Part shown: positions 51,035 through 59,880 of the stretch, one piece after another
Layout: every line of letters starts with the position of its first letter
How positions within the stretch are numbered: the first letter of the stretch is position 1
Source of the DNA: Mucilaginibacter polytrichastri
GTDB lineage: Bacteria > Bacteroidota > Bacteroidia > Sphingobacteriales > Sphingobacteriaceae
Direction: 5' to 3'
DNA: 64,000 nucleotides
NCBI RefSeq assembly: GCF_001911425.1
Contig: NZ_MPPL01000001.1
Location: 4,698,404 to 4,762,403, forward strand
Translations under genes and position numbers: made by a program
Notes under the pieces: generated by a model
The model's input: only the letters and a program-made list of their open reading frames with translations
Databases searched by the model: none
Told to the model about the DNA's origin: nothing

Positions 51035-51234
51035 GAACCTTCATTTATTTAATCTGCACTTGTTTGATTTCAACGGGTGCCTACTTCGCTTCGTTGAACA
51101 GCCAGCATTATATCTACGGGATAGCATTCGCATTTCTGATGTGGACATGGTTTCTATGGGGCTCCGACCGCCGAAGCAGAAAAGCAGCTGAAAGACGGGA
51201 AATGTACCGTGACCGCCTATCTAACCGAAAGTAA
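51031..51234 (+). CDS. Tiny membrane protein A
   Basis: 67 aa: two hydrophobic segments (TFIYLICTCLISTGAYFA and IYGIAFAFLMWTWFLW) and a basic tail. ATGA overlap with the gene upstream. A clear relative is encoded on the opposite strand at 52725-52883. Function unknown. Confidence 0.65.
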   Translation: MRTFIYLICTCLISTGAYFASLNSQHYIYGIAFAFLMWTWFLWGSDRRSRKAAERREMYRDRLSNRK

Positions 51235-51246
51235 AACCTAACCGCT

Positions 51247-52383
51247 ATGGTAAAGATAAAGGAGGGATATGTAATGTCCCAAAGGGAACGTGAAGAATAC
51301 GAACGGCAAAATGCCCTGCCCCGCAAGGGTTCGGGGCGGGTAGACTATTATTTCAAACCGCAGACCAAATACCCGCCACGCATCTACGTTTTTATGGATG
51401 CTGACCTGTGGCGTGACCGCAACCGCAGGCCGATGGGACTGCACACAGCATTCCCTTTCCTGAGCAGACCGATGACAAAAGGGGAAATTGAATACCATCA
51501 TTTCGACTGGCGGTTATGTTATCACCAGTACGAAGATTGGGAGAGGCTCATCTATGCCGAGGAAAAGGAAGCCGAAGATTTGGATTTGGAAAATGAGGGG
51601 GCAGGAACTGACTTCTTAAAGCGGTTAAAATCCTTTCGCTCAAAAATCCCGCTGAAAGCGAACTTGGGGGAACTCCCGCCCGACCCGCCCGAATTACAGG
51701 CGGATGGGGAAACGGTTTATTTACGGGAACTGATTGACAGCGGGAATGCCCTGAATGCCGCAGAGGTCGGTAAGTTGCTTGACGACGAATTAAAAACGCA
51801 GCAACGGCCTGCGGTACTGATCGCCCTGCGCCAGCTTTACCAAAACTTCGGCAAGCAAGAAGATCATCAAAATGAACTAACCGAACAAAGCATCAGACGC
51901 AAAGTCGAATTACAACAGCAGCGTGCCCGCCGCAATTTTGTAAGGCGGGTATATGCAAAAAACAAGCTGTTCGCTTTGGAAGAGATACTTATAAAATATC
52001 CTGATTACACTACCGATATGCTTTGCGCAGACCTGCACATCAAGAGAAAAGCCGATAAGCGAAAGAAGCATAAGCCCATTACCGACCTCCGCCGTTGCCA
52101 GTTGGAAAAACTGGCGCACCTGCTAAGATACGGGCAACTGAATGATAAAGCGTATAACAACACTTGTAACCGTATCGCCATCCTGCAACATGCGCATAGC
52201 TTGCGCCTGCCCGTGCCGCTCCTGGTTAATTTACAGCAGGAAGCAGTTGTTTACAGTTTCCCGTGGCAGATACGCGAGGGCGTGGTAAAAGATTTCGTGG
52301 CATTGGCCAACAAACCCGGCATGACTCATCAAGTACTTGAGGAACACCATAACGAAATGGTACGCTCGAATCATAGTTATTAA
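51247..52383 (+). CDS. Hypothetical protein, PRTRC cluster
   Basis: 378 aa. Strongly basic and helical, with ARRNFVRRVYAKNKLFALEEIL and KRKADKRKKHKPITDLRRCQ, and a proline-rich stretch ELPPDPPELQ. It could bind nucleic acid (inference). The N-terminal half has a Trp/Tyr-rich block DLWRDRNRRPMGLHTAFPFL. No family recognised. It is 12 bases after the tiny membrane gene and ends the PRTRC-side transcript together with the next small gene. Confidence 0.6.
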   Translation: MVKIKEGYVMSQREREEYERQNALPRKGSGRVDYYFKPQTKYPPRIYVFMDADLWRDRNRRPMGLHTAFPFLSRPMTKGEIEYHHFDWRLCYHQYEDWERLIYAEEKEAEDLDLENEGAGTDFLKRLKSFRSKIPLKANLGELPPDPPELQADGETVYLRELIDSGNALNAAEVGKLLDDELKTQQRPAVLIALRQLYQNFGKQEDHQNELTEQSIRRKVELQQQRARRNFVRRVYAKNKLFALEEILIKYPDYTTDMLCADLHIKRKADKRKKHKPITDLRRCQLEKLAHLLRYGQLNDKAYNNTCNRIAILQHAHSLRLPVPLLVNLQQEAVVYSFPWQIREGVVKDFVALANKPGMTHQVLEEHHNEMVRSNHSY

Positions 52384-52402
52384 CGTAAAAAAAAATGACA
52401 TC

Positions 52403-52633
52403 ATGAAAACGATAAAATTAAATACAGCTAAAATTATTGCTGCCGACTGGCATAGCGGCCAGTGGACCGCATTATATGCCTTTGCCTCCAGTGGCGAAGT
52501 CGCCGCGGCTCAGGAACCCCTTTGCCTTGCGGAAATTGAGGAAAACCTGAATAACAGCCATACCAGCCCCAAACAGGTTCAGCGGTTGCAGAAATTAAAA
52601 GCATATATTGAATACGCTAATCGAAAAGCCTGA
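52403..52633 (+). CDS. Small hypothetical protein
   Basis: 76 aa from ATG 52403; a longer frame from 52337 overlaps the upstream gene and is rejected. KTIKLNTAKIIAADWHSGQWTALYAFASSGEVA with a helical tail. Starts 19 bases after the previous stop. No family recognised. Confidence 0.5.
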   Translation: MKTIKLNTAKIIAADWHSGQWTALYAFASSGEVAAAQEPLCLAEIEENLNNSHTSPKQVQRLQKLKAYIEYANRKA

Positions 52634-52724
52634 GAAATAGCAGCTTTATTTAATAACTCCTATCTTTTCTTGTAGGCTATTATTCGCGCAAAGGATATAG
52701 GGTTTATATGCCCATGAGCTATCT

Positions 52725-52883
52725 TCAGCTTTTTCTTGATCTTTTGTACCAGCGCCAGAAAAACAAAATCCAGATACCAAAGGCGATCAAATAAGGCATA
52801 GTTGATGCCTTTTGGTTAAAGGCCGCCATAAACGCGCCTACCGAAATGAACGCGGTTATAATCAGATAAATAAATGTTTTCAT
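52725..52883 (-). CDS. Tiny membrane protein B (52 aa)
   Basis: ATG at 52883 to TGA at 52725, 52 codons. It reads MKTFIYLIITAFISVGAF, then ASTMPYLIAFGIWILFFW, then RWYKRSRKS. The start, the two hydrophobic helices and the KRSRK end align with the protein at 51031-51234 (both begin M-(K/R)-T-F-I-Y-L-I and end in R-R-S-R-K or K-R-S-R-K). The match on opposite strands is hard to explain by chance, so this is a real small gene that length filters miss. Confidence 0.7.
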   Translation of the reverse strand: MKTFIYLIITAFISVGAFMAAFNQKASTMPYLIAFGIWILFFWRWYKRSRKS

Positions 52884-52954
52884 ATCATGCCATTTTTTAA
52901 TTAACCCTCCCGGCTTTGTATTGGGTATTTCTCCAAACTTGAACTACCACAATA

Positions 52955-54088
52955 TTATTTTTTCAAATTTATAGGAGGTTCAAAAGCATTACCTTCTTCC
53001 ACATAAACCAAAAACTCATTGACCATGGCATCTAAAAATTTAGATGGGCGGGTGGACTTACGCATTTTGATCTCTGCAAACCGGTGTGAATATCTGGCCA
53101 GGTCAACGCCGAACGCGTCCTCAAACCATTTAACCAGCGCAGCTATCGTGATGAGGCTTCCCCGTGAGCGCATATAAACATAAAGTCCATAAGCGAGTTC
53201 AACAAGATCTGATTTTTCCGAAGGCCACTTGGTTAATCTTTTATTGAGTACAGGTTTAGATCCGTTACTAACCTGTTGCTCACTCAATTTGAGCTGTTTT
53301 AGATTCAAGCAGCGTAAATGATTTAATTGTGCATCTATCCATCGGATTTCTGTCGTGAGCAACGCCTGGAGCTTACTCGCTACGGATTCACTGCCTTTAA
53401 TAAGTGGTTCCACGGGTCTTAAAATAATGATCTCCAATCTGAGTTGTTTCGCTTTTAAACGTTTTTTGAGCGGATGCAAATGCCCATCTTCCATAGCCTC
53501 TATATTTTGCAATTCATACATGTTGAACAAATAGTCTAAGAAAGCAGGGTGATTGAAATCTGTTGCGATCAGGTGATCAACCAGGTCTTCAGTCGTTTTC
53601 GGTGTATGACTTCTTAGCCAATTGGCTAATGAATCGAGATATTTCATACTGATCAACGACGGCCCGAAATTACCGGATATGTCTTTTAATGCGGATTTAA
53701 GCCTACTTGATAGTTCCGATGCCACCTCCAGCTTGTCTAATTCGAGGGCGACAGCACCTGCTGATTCGATCAGGGCTATTTTCAAAACGGTTCGGCGGTA
53801 CTTTTCAGGTCTTACATGATCAGCTAATAGCGCACTCAATTTGTCCAGTAAAACGCGTAAAAAAGTCTGCCTCCTGTTCCTTTTATAACGTTCATAAATC
53901 CGGTCGCTTAATACAACGACAGCATTCAGGATGGAGGCTTTGTTATCTTTTTCAAAATTCAACTCAAACTGTATTCGCCAACAAAGTTGGTCCCACGCTT
54001 CTATGTAATTGCTTTTTTCCATAATTTGCTCACTGGAATATTTGACGTTTTCCCAAAGGTCAAACAGTTGTATCAATTCGTTGGTCAT
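52955..54088 (-). CDS. RteC-family regulator of a conjugative element
   Basis: 377 aa. The C-terminal 110 residues match RteC-family proteins: LVELAYGLYVYMRSRGSL, WFEDAFGVDL and the basic MRKSTRPSKFLDAM helix. In Bacteroides conjugative transposons RteC is the last link of a regulatory cascade that switches on excision genes. The N-terminal half is helical with no other domain seen. No RteA/B two-component pair adjoins. This gene is the best single marker that the surroundings form an integrative conjugative element. Confidence 0.8.
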   Translation of the reverse strand: MTNELIQLFDLWENVKYSSEQIMEKSNYIEAWDQLCWRIQFELNFEKDNKASILNAVVVLSDRIYERYKRNRRQTFLRVLLDKLSALLADHVRPEKYRRTVLKIALIESAGAVALELDKLEVASELSSRLKSALKDISGNFGPSLISMKYLDSLANWLRSHTPKTTEDLVDHLIATDFNHPAFLDYLFNMYELQNIEAMEDGHLHPLKKRLKAKQLRLEIIILRPVEPLIKGSESVASKLQALLTTEIRWIDAQLNHLRCLNLKQLKLSEQQVSNGSKPVLNKRLTKWPSEKSDLVELAYGLYVYMRSRGSLITIAALVKWFEDAFGVDLARYSHRFAEIKMRKSTRPSKFLDAMVNEFLVYVEEGNAFEPPINLKK

Positions 54089-54213
54089 AGACGATAATTT
54101 GCTTTTGATAGATTAATTGTGAAGCAAATTTCACGAGGTAATATCCCACTGACAATGAGCCTTTATACTCATTTCTCATTATAGGGGAAAACCACTACAT
54201 GCCGTTTTTTAGT

Positions 54214-55134
54214 TTATGTTGGGAATAATTTTTTAATTAACGATACCTTGTTTCGCACGCTGGTTTTCTCGTAAATGTGTTGAATGTGGTTCTCGACTGT
54301 TTTGCCGGCAATAAATAATCGATCTGAAATTTCCTTGTAGGTTAGGCCCTGTTTAACTAACAGTACTATTTCAATTTCCCGGTTAGTCAATTTGTAATAC
54401 CGGCACATTTCTTCAAACACCTCGGTACCTGAACCTTGCCTGGCTAATTCCAATAATCTGGAATATTCAACACGGGCACCCGTAATAGATTTCCAAATAA
54501 ATAGTACCGTAATCCCGATGATACCGGTATTAGTGCATAATACTTCAACCAACTGGCTGCTTTCGACCATACCGAAAAATGCCAGGGAGGCCCAGGGTGT
54601 GACCGCGGCATACATGACGATTTCTTCCAGATATTGATTGTGATTCCTTTCCGTTTCATGTTTTTCGCGAATAGCTTTAAACATTACCCATAAAAGGACG
54701 AATGCATAAATAAACGGTACGATCATACCGTAACGGATGTCAAGGCTTAGGTTCCCATTGATGGCATAGTCCAGCACAAAAAAGATCACGTAGGGGAGAA
54801 ATAAAAATAAGGGGACGCCAAAAAGCGCGTGCCATCGCAGCTTTTTGAGATCGAACGCTCTATAAAAATAATAAGGAAAATAGGAAGCCATCAAAAAACC
54901 GCTGCCATAAGCAACCATTTCCTGAATATCCAGCGGGATCTTAATTTTCGGATCAGGAAAAAGACCACCGGTAATATTATAAAAAAGCATCAGCCCAAGC
55001 AGGATCAGGTACCATTTGCGCTGCAAATCTTGGGGACGAAAAAGGTAATAGAAAAACTGGAAAATAAACATGCCCGTTTCCAGCAAAATAAAAATAAAGG
55101 TTACAATGTGGATTTGCGTACCGAAGACGAGCAT
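54214..55134 (-). CDS. Membrane-anchored LuxR-type regulator
   Basis: 306 aa. Six or seven hydrophobic helices fill residues 1-215, followed by a LuxR-type HTH at about 245-300 (LTNREIEIVLLVKQGLTYKE, TVENHIQHIYEKTSVRN). This makes a one-component, membrane-embedded sensor-regulator, without kinase or receiver. It is the third gene of a minus-strand operon, 2 bases after the GNAT gene stop, so it is likely co-made with the alpha-oxoamine synthase. Likely DNA sites are the inverted copies at 57074-57146. Ligand unknown. Confidence 0.85.
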   Translation of the reverse strand: MLVFGTQIHIVTFIFILLETGMFIFQFFYYLFRPQDLQRKWYLILLGLMLFYNITGGLFPDPKIKIPLDIQEMVAYGSGFLMASYFPYYFYRAFDLKKLRWHALFGVPLFLFLPYVIFFVLDYAINGNLSLDIRYGMIVPFIYAFVLLWVMFKAIREKHETERNHNQYLEEIVMYAAVTPWASLAFFGMVESSQLVEVLCTNTGIIGITVLFIWKSITGARVEYSRLLELARQGSGTEVFEEMCRYYKLTNREIEIVLLVKQGLTYKEISDRLFIAGKTVENHIQHIYEKTSVRNKVSLIKKLFPT

Positions 55135-55136
55135 GA

Positions 55137-55718
55137 TTAGTCTTTATCCGATTTTCGTTTGAGAAAGTAAAGGGTATAACCGAGGTCTAACTGATGATAT
55201 ATTGAAAAGCCGAAGCTTTCATACCAGGGAAGATTTTTAAGTGTAGATGTTTCCAGGTAAACAGGCAAGTGCTTGATATCAGCAAGTTCTATAGTTTCCT
55301 GCAAAAGGGTACTGCCTAAACCGGAGTATTGAAAATGCGGATCTACGCCGATGAACCAAAGATAGGCCATCGGTTGCTTTGGCTGGACGTTTTTAATCTG
55401 ACCCTCCCGATTTATCGCTTTACATATTCTACTGATACCAATTGCCGTAAAAATCAATTTTACATCCAGCCAAAGCGCATAAAAAGTGGTTTTTTTCAGG
55501 TGTGGGTATAAATACAATGCACATGCCTTGTGGTCATCAGACAACAATATCACACCAAATTCGAGGCACATGTTAAATGAATATTCCATGAGTGCCTTGA
55601 TCCGTTTAATTTTATCATCATCCTGCTTTACTATAAAATTAACGCTTTGGTTATTCTCAAATGAGCCACATAATATTTCTACACAGAGATCCCGGTCTGC
55701 TAAAGTTGCCTTAACCAT
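55137..55718 (-). CDS. GNAT-family N-acyltransferase
   Basis: 193 aa. The acetyl-CoA-binding part is recognisable in YLWFIGVDPHFQYSGLGSTLLQE (the Q/RxxGxG/A-like segment is Q-Y-S-G-L-G-S), followed by LPVYLETSTLKNLPWYESFGF, common to GNATs. Sits 20 bases after the oxoamine synthase stop and 2 bases before the LuxR-type gene, so the three are one operon. Acyl acceptor unknown; a product of the synthase is possible (inference). Confidence 0.85.
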   Translation of the reverse strand: MVKATLADRDLCVEILCGSFENNQSVNFIVKQDDDKIKRIKALMEYSFNMCLEFGVILLSDDHKACALYLYPHLKKTTFYALWLDVKLIFTAIGISRICKAINREGQIKNVQPKQPMAYLWFIGVDPHFQYSGLGSTLLQETIELADIKHLPVYLETSTLKNLPWYESFGFSIYHQLDLGYTLYFLKRKSDKD

Positions 55719-55738
55719 ATCAAAGATTTAGTAAATAG

Positions 55739-57028
55739 TTATTGGGAGTGTTTATTTGATATTTTTAATACCTGGTCTACTTCATGAAATGCTTTTAACA
55801 CCTTATCCAAATGAACTTTGGTATGTGTTGCCATAACATTCATCCTTATCCTGGCATTTTTTTCGGCAACAGCCGGATACATGATCGGATTGGTATATAT
55901 ACCTGCTTTAAGTAGCAGCCGCCCAGCTTCTAACGTTTTATGTATGTTGCCTACTTTGACCGGGATAACAGCTGAAGCTGTTGTGCCAACATCAAAGCCG
56001 GATTCAACCAGTCCCCTTTTAAGGTATTTGATATTTTCCCATAATTTGTGCCTCCAGACAGGTTCTTCATCAATCAAGTCTATGGCCTTCATAATCCCCA
56101 TGACTGCCGGTGTTGCCGTAGTTGAAAAAAGGTGCTGCCGCGATTGAAATTTGAGGTAGTTAATAATTTCAGGGCTTGCGATTACGTAACCGCCGATATT
56201 ACCGAGGGCTTTACTAAAGGTGCCGGTGATAATATCAACTTTATCAAATGCATCGAACATTTCAATAACTCCCCGGCCAGTATCACCAACCACGCCAATA
56301 CCATGGGCATCATCGACCACCAGGTAGGCACCATACCGGTGTGTCAGGTCTATGATTTCATCAAGTTTGGCAATGTCGCCATCCTGGCTATAAACGCCAT
56401 CAATGATCACGAATCGCGTCCGGTATTTATGTTGCGCGTTTTTAAGTGCGATTTCCAAGTGTTCCATGTTATTATGCATGAAACTTTTTTTGTTAGTGCT
56501 CAGGCAGCCTTCATAAACGCTCGCATGAACATCTTTATCCAGGATGGCCAGATCATTTTTGCTTGGATTTTCCTGATCTTCATGTAACAAACATTGTAGG
56601 GTTGCACTGTTTGCCGTATAACCGGTCGTATATAGAATCGCGTTCTGCCGTTTATAGAATTGGGCGATTTTATTTTCCAGTTGCTGGTGATAATTAAAAT
56701 GTCCACCAATAGCTGGGGATGCGCCAGAGCCCGTCCCGTATTTTTGAACACTCTCTATAACGGCGTCTTTTACTTTCGGATGCTGACTAAATCCAAGGTA
56801 ATCGTTAGATACCAGGCATATACACCGCGTGGTGTGGGTATCACCCGGCAGTTTCAGATCCATTTCAGGTCCTACAGGCGAATGAGATTCTAGACGGTAA
56901 TTTAAGTGTCCGTTTGCTTCAAGAAAGTTCAGGTATTCCTGAAAATCCATCGCGGTGGTGTAAACGTTTTGGCCGGCAATGCTCTCAAAGCTTTTAAAAC
57001 TGGCCGTGGCAAATTCTATGGTTGGCAT
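55739..57028 (-). CDS. PLP-dependent alpha-oxoamine synthase family enzyme
   Basis: 429 aa. The family (AONS, KBL, ALAS, SPT, CqsA) joins an amino acid to an acyl-CoA with CO2 loss. Evidence: SNDYLGFSQHPK, the internal aldimine Lys273 in GTFSKALGNIGG, DDAHGIG (Asp239-Asp240-Ala-His242) and a GSGAS loop around 101-105. The long N-terminal start at ATG 57028 (FKSFESIAGQNVY) is normal for this Bacteroidota branch. It heads the synthase-GNAT-LuxR operon and lies downstream of an inverted repeat pair. Substrates unknown: a fatty-acid biosynthetic or signalling product (compare CqsA) is possible. Confidence 0.88.
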   Translation of the reverse strand: MPTIEFATASFKSFESIAGQNVYTTAMDFQEYLNFLEANGHLNYRLESHSPVGPEMDLKLPGDTHTTRCICLVSNDYLGFSQHPKVKDAVIESVQKYGTGSGASPAIGGHFNYHQQLENKIAQFYKRQNAILYTTGYTANSATLQCLLHEDQENPSKNDLAILDKDVHASVYEGCLSTNKKSFMHNNMEHLEIALKNAQHKYRTRFVIIDGVYSQDGDIAKLDEIIDLTHRYGAYLVVDDAHGIGVVGDTGRGVIEMFDAFDKVDIITGTFSKALGNIGGYVIASPEIINYLKFQSRQHLFSTTATPAVMGIMKAIDLIDEEPVWRHKLWENIKYLKRGLVESGFDVGTTASAVIPVKVGNIHKTLEAGRLLLKAGIYTNPIMYPAVAEKNARIRMNVMATHTKVHLDKVLKAFHEVDQVLKISNKHSQ

Positions 57029-57073
57029 AGGAATAGATGTATATAAATATCTAATATATAGCCCAAAAACTTA

Positions 57074-57146
57074 CAAAAACGTGAGTTGATAAAGTATTTT
57101 TTAATTTTTGAATAAAATATTAATTTTTAAGTAACTCACGTTTTTG
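57074..57146. promoter_or_regulatory. Perfect 14-bp inverted repeat pair upstream of the oxoamine synthase operon
   Basis: CAAAAACGTGAGTT (57074-57087) and its reverse complement (57133-57146) are 45 bases apart, and lie 46-118 bases upstream of the synthase ATG at 57028 and 134 or more bases before the divergent Crp-like gene. The layout suits two binding sites for one regulator. Confidence 0.6.
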
Positions 57147-57279
57147 CTCTAAAAAGTTATTTTATTTTGCATTAATGAATAAAATCTTCCGTCATTATAT
57201 CGCGGTAACCCTAAATATACTTGGCAAATCGTCTTAATGTTTAAGTGGATAGCCGATAATAGCTCCTTATAATGGCTCA

Positions 57280-57861
57280 ATGCAACGTATTATGAATACA
57301 GAACCATTATTTAATCTATTAAACAGTGTTACTGAGTTATCAGGAGCGTTTAAAGATGTCCTTATCGGACACCTTAAAGAAGAAAAAATTAAAGCTCACC
57401 AGATCATCCATGCGGCAGGGCAAACAGAAAATCGCTTATGGTTCGTTGAAAGCGGATTTGCACGCAGCTATTATTTTGACCAGACAGGCAAAGAGCATAC
57501 CTTGACCTTTTATACAACCCACGATGTAATCTTCTCTTACAAGGGGTTCTGGAAAGAAACTACAGATTATTATCTAGAAGTTGTTTCCGAATCAAAACTC
57601 ATTTCGTTGTCCTATGAATCATTATGCAATTTAATTGATATATATCCCGAAGCTTGGAAGTTAGTAACCGTTTTTATCAGGCAACGGTATTACCTCGACC
57701 TTTTCAAAAGCAGGCTCATGACCTGGAGCGCTGAAGAACGGTACGCCCAGTTCCGTAAAGCAAGCCCAGAAATATTTCGTCTCGCATCCGTAAGGCTAAT
57801 CGCATCCTATCTTAATATGACTCGCGAAAACTTAAGCAGGCTAATGGGTAAAGATTTGTGA
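57280..57861 (+). CDS. Crp/Fnr-family transcriptional regulator
   Basis: 193 aa (ATG 57280; ATG 57292 is an alternative). The N-terminal cyclic-nucleotide-binding-like beta-roll spans about residues 25-120 (LWFVESGFARSYYFD and VIFSYKGFW) and the C-terminal HTH at about 165-190 (RLIASYLNMTRENLSRLMG). Residues that bind cAMP in Crp are not obvious, as usual for this Bacteroidota branch. Divergent from the synthase operon and co-directional with the kinase gene 126 bases on. Target genes not known. Confidence 0.85.
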   Translation: MQRIMNTEPLFNLLNSVTELSGAFKDVLIGHLKEEKIKAHQIIHAAGQTENRLWFVESGFARSYYFDQTGKEHTLTFYTTHDVIFSYKGFWKETTDYYLEVVSESKLISLSYESLCNLIDIYPEAWKLVTVFIRQRYYLDLFKSRLMTWSAEERYAQFRKASPEIFRLASVRLIASYLNMTRENLSRLMGKDL

Positions 57862-57987
57862 TTGAAACCACCATTTTCATTACAAAAACTTGTAATCCAT
57901 GTCCCAGAAACCGGTGATCTAAATCACCGCAATTAGAAACCTGCCAATCTACCTTTAGGAAGTAATCTACTTAACATATTTCAGGAA

Positions 57988-59370
57988 ATGGAAAAGGCAT
58001 TTACTATCCAGCTTGTCGCTTATGCACCGATTCTAAAAAGTTCGGGTATCAAGTTTAAAGAGGATGAGAAAACCCTGATGGTCGGTAAGCCGTCAGGTAA
58101 GGCTGGTTACGCAATCTTGATTAGTTCCCGTACGTTGGATGCGCCAAAGTTGCTGAAGGAGATTTTGCCTATCCTAAAAAAAACCAAAGCGGCATACCGA
58201 ATTATTAAAAGCCAACATGACCAATATCGGCTTAACGCAGGCGCTTTTGGAGAGGAGGAAGCTGGCAAAGTCATTACAATTTTCCCTGATGATATAGACG
58301 AGGCTAAAGACATAGTGAATAATCTTAAAGCAATTACTAACGTTTTTAAAGGTCCTGTCATCATTAATGCGCAGCGCGTAGGGGAGATTATTTACATTCA
58401 ATCAGTCACTCAAAATGCGACGCAGGAGATTACTCTCTTTATGCCCAGTCTAAAGTATTTCCCTTTCGAACTAAACAAGCAATATAGACAAAAGAAAAAT
58501 CGCCTGGGACTTATCGGCAAAGCTTACCTACCAGTACAACTGATTAGAAGTGCGGCAAAAGGTAATATCTATAAGGCAATTAATTTACGGCATCTAAAGC
58601 TCGATTGGTGTTTGATAAAACAAGGTAAACCTGTAGCACTAGACGACCATTTTGACCGTGATATGAGTGACCGGCTTATTTGGCAAAAAAAAGTTCTTGA
58701 CGAATTAAAAGGTAAGGTTTATACGCCAGATGCCATTGACCATTTTAGTTCCAATGGATATCATTATTTGGTTTTCAATTATGCTGAAGGAGACTCGCTC
58801 GGTAATGTTATAAGGGGGCATTTGGCAGGAAAGAAATGGATTGAGTTAAACGATGAAAAGAAATCGCTATTGCTGGGATACTTTTTACAAGCTGTAACTT
58901 TAGTAAAAGAAATACATGAAGAAAATTTTGTACACCGGGATGTTACAGACAGCAATTTTATATTGTTAAATGATGGAAAAATTTGTGTTATAGACTTTGA
59001 ACTTAGCTATTCGTTAATTACAGGCCAACCCAACCCGCCATTTCTGTTAGGCACCTTTGGTTATGTAGCACCGGAGCAAGTACAACATGCAGTTCCTGAT
59101 AAAAAAGAAGACATCTATTCTCTCGGGGCGCTACTTTGTTTTGTTCTGACCGCCTGTAAAACCTGGGAATTCATTACACCCAATCATCAGCAATTAAAGG
59201 CAAAGTTATCGCGCTTAACCAACGAACGAGTGTTAATTGATTTGATTATGAAATGCCTGAGCAATAGCCGTTCTGAAAGACCTACAGCGGATATCCTGAT
59301 TGCAACCTTACATCACAGATTAAAAAATTCAAATAACTTAAACCATGAAAAAATACCAATGGCTGTATGA
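57988..59370 (+). CDS. LanKC-like lyase-plus-kinase protein, no cyclase domain
   Basis: 460 aa. Residues about 40-140 resemble the N-terminal lyase-like part of class III/IV lanthionine synthetases (KVITIFPDD, FKGPVIINAQRVGEIIYIQ). Residues about 180-455 form a protein kinase with Lys211, FVHRDVTDSNF (Asp318, Asn323), VIDFELS with the DFE of LanKC kinases in place of DFG, and GTFGYVAPEQV. The LanC-like zinc cyclase, normally another 400 residues, is absent. It overlaps the MauE/DoxX gene by 26 bases, and a Thr/Cys-containing secreted peptide follows. A peptide-modifying role is suggested, not proven. Confidence 0.7.
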   Translation: MEKAFTIQLVAYAPILKSSGIKFKEDEKTLMVGKPSGKAGYAILISSRTLDAPKLLKEILPILKKTKAAYRIIKSQHDQYRLNAGAFGEEEAGKVITIFPDDIDEAKDIVNNLKAITNVFKGPVIINAQRVGEIIYIQSVTQNATQEITLFMPSLKYFPFELNKQYRQKKNRLGLIGKAYLPVQLIRSAAKGNIYKAINLRHLKLDWCLIKQGKPVALDDHFDRDMSDRLIWQKKVLDELKGKVYTPDAIDHFSSNGYHYLVFNYAEGDSLGNVIRGHLAGKKWIELNDEKKSLLLGYFLQAVTLVKEIHEENFVHRDVTDSNFILLNDGKICVIDFELSYSLITGQPNPPFLLGTFGYVAPEQVQHAVPDKKEDIYSLGALLCFVLTACKTWEFITPNHQQLKAKLSRLTNERVLIDLIMKCLSNSRSERPTADILIATLHHRLKNSNNLNHEKIPMAV

Positions 59371-59797
59371 GCTGATTATTTATTTAATGGCTTTATTATT
59401 CCTTTATACCGCAGCAAGCAAACTTATGGATATGCGTTATTTTATTCGGGCCGTCCACAGGCAGCCGTTTCCGAGGGCCGCAGATCCGTTCTTAATAATC
59501 GGGGTGCCAATAGTAGAACTCATTACAGGTTTCGCGCTGCTCGTTGTGAAAATGAGAAAATTTGGTCTCATTTCCTCAGTTACACTGATGTTTGTATTCA
59601 GTATTTACGTCGGCCTTGCTGTATTTCATGTCTTTAAAAAAGTTCCCTGCGGATGCGCAGGGGTGTTTCAAAGTATGGGCTGGCCTGAACATCTGGTGTT
59701 CAATATTGCATTCCTGGCACTTGCCATTATTGGACTGAAATTCCATGTTATTCAAAAAAGAAATATTACAGTCGGAAAAGGACAACCGGCTATTTGA
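59345..59797 (+). CDS. MauE/DoxX-like redox-associated membrane protein
   Basis: 150 aa with four transmembrane helices. Contains the N-terminal ALLFLYTAASKLMD, an extracytoplasmic VPCGCAG motif (two Cys) at about 98-102, and the family signature SMGWPEHLVFNIAFLALA. MauE/DoxX proteins deal with disulfides or electron transfer in the membrane. Overlaps the kinase gene by 26 bases. In many Bacteroidota, MauE-like genes sit beside a small secreted peptide and TlpA/SusCD genes, as here. Confidence 0.85.
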   Translation: MKKYQWLYELIIYLMALLFLYTAASKLMDMRYFIRAVHRQPFPRAADPFLIIGVPIVELITGFALLVVKMRKFGLISSVTLMFVFSIYVGLAVFHVFKKVPCGCAGVFQSMGWPEHLVFNIAFLALAIIGLKFHVIQKRNITVGKGQPAI

Positions 59798-59880
59798 AAA
59801 TATTCTATGCGCAACGAATCAGGGCAAAGCTGAAAACCTGCGAAAAGAGTAAGCAAAAAATTAAACTAAATTTTCAAGTT

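Noticed and set aside
55818-56587. Two plus-strand ORFs inside the oxoamine synthase gene
   Set aside because: Antisense to a conserved PLP enzyme.
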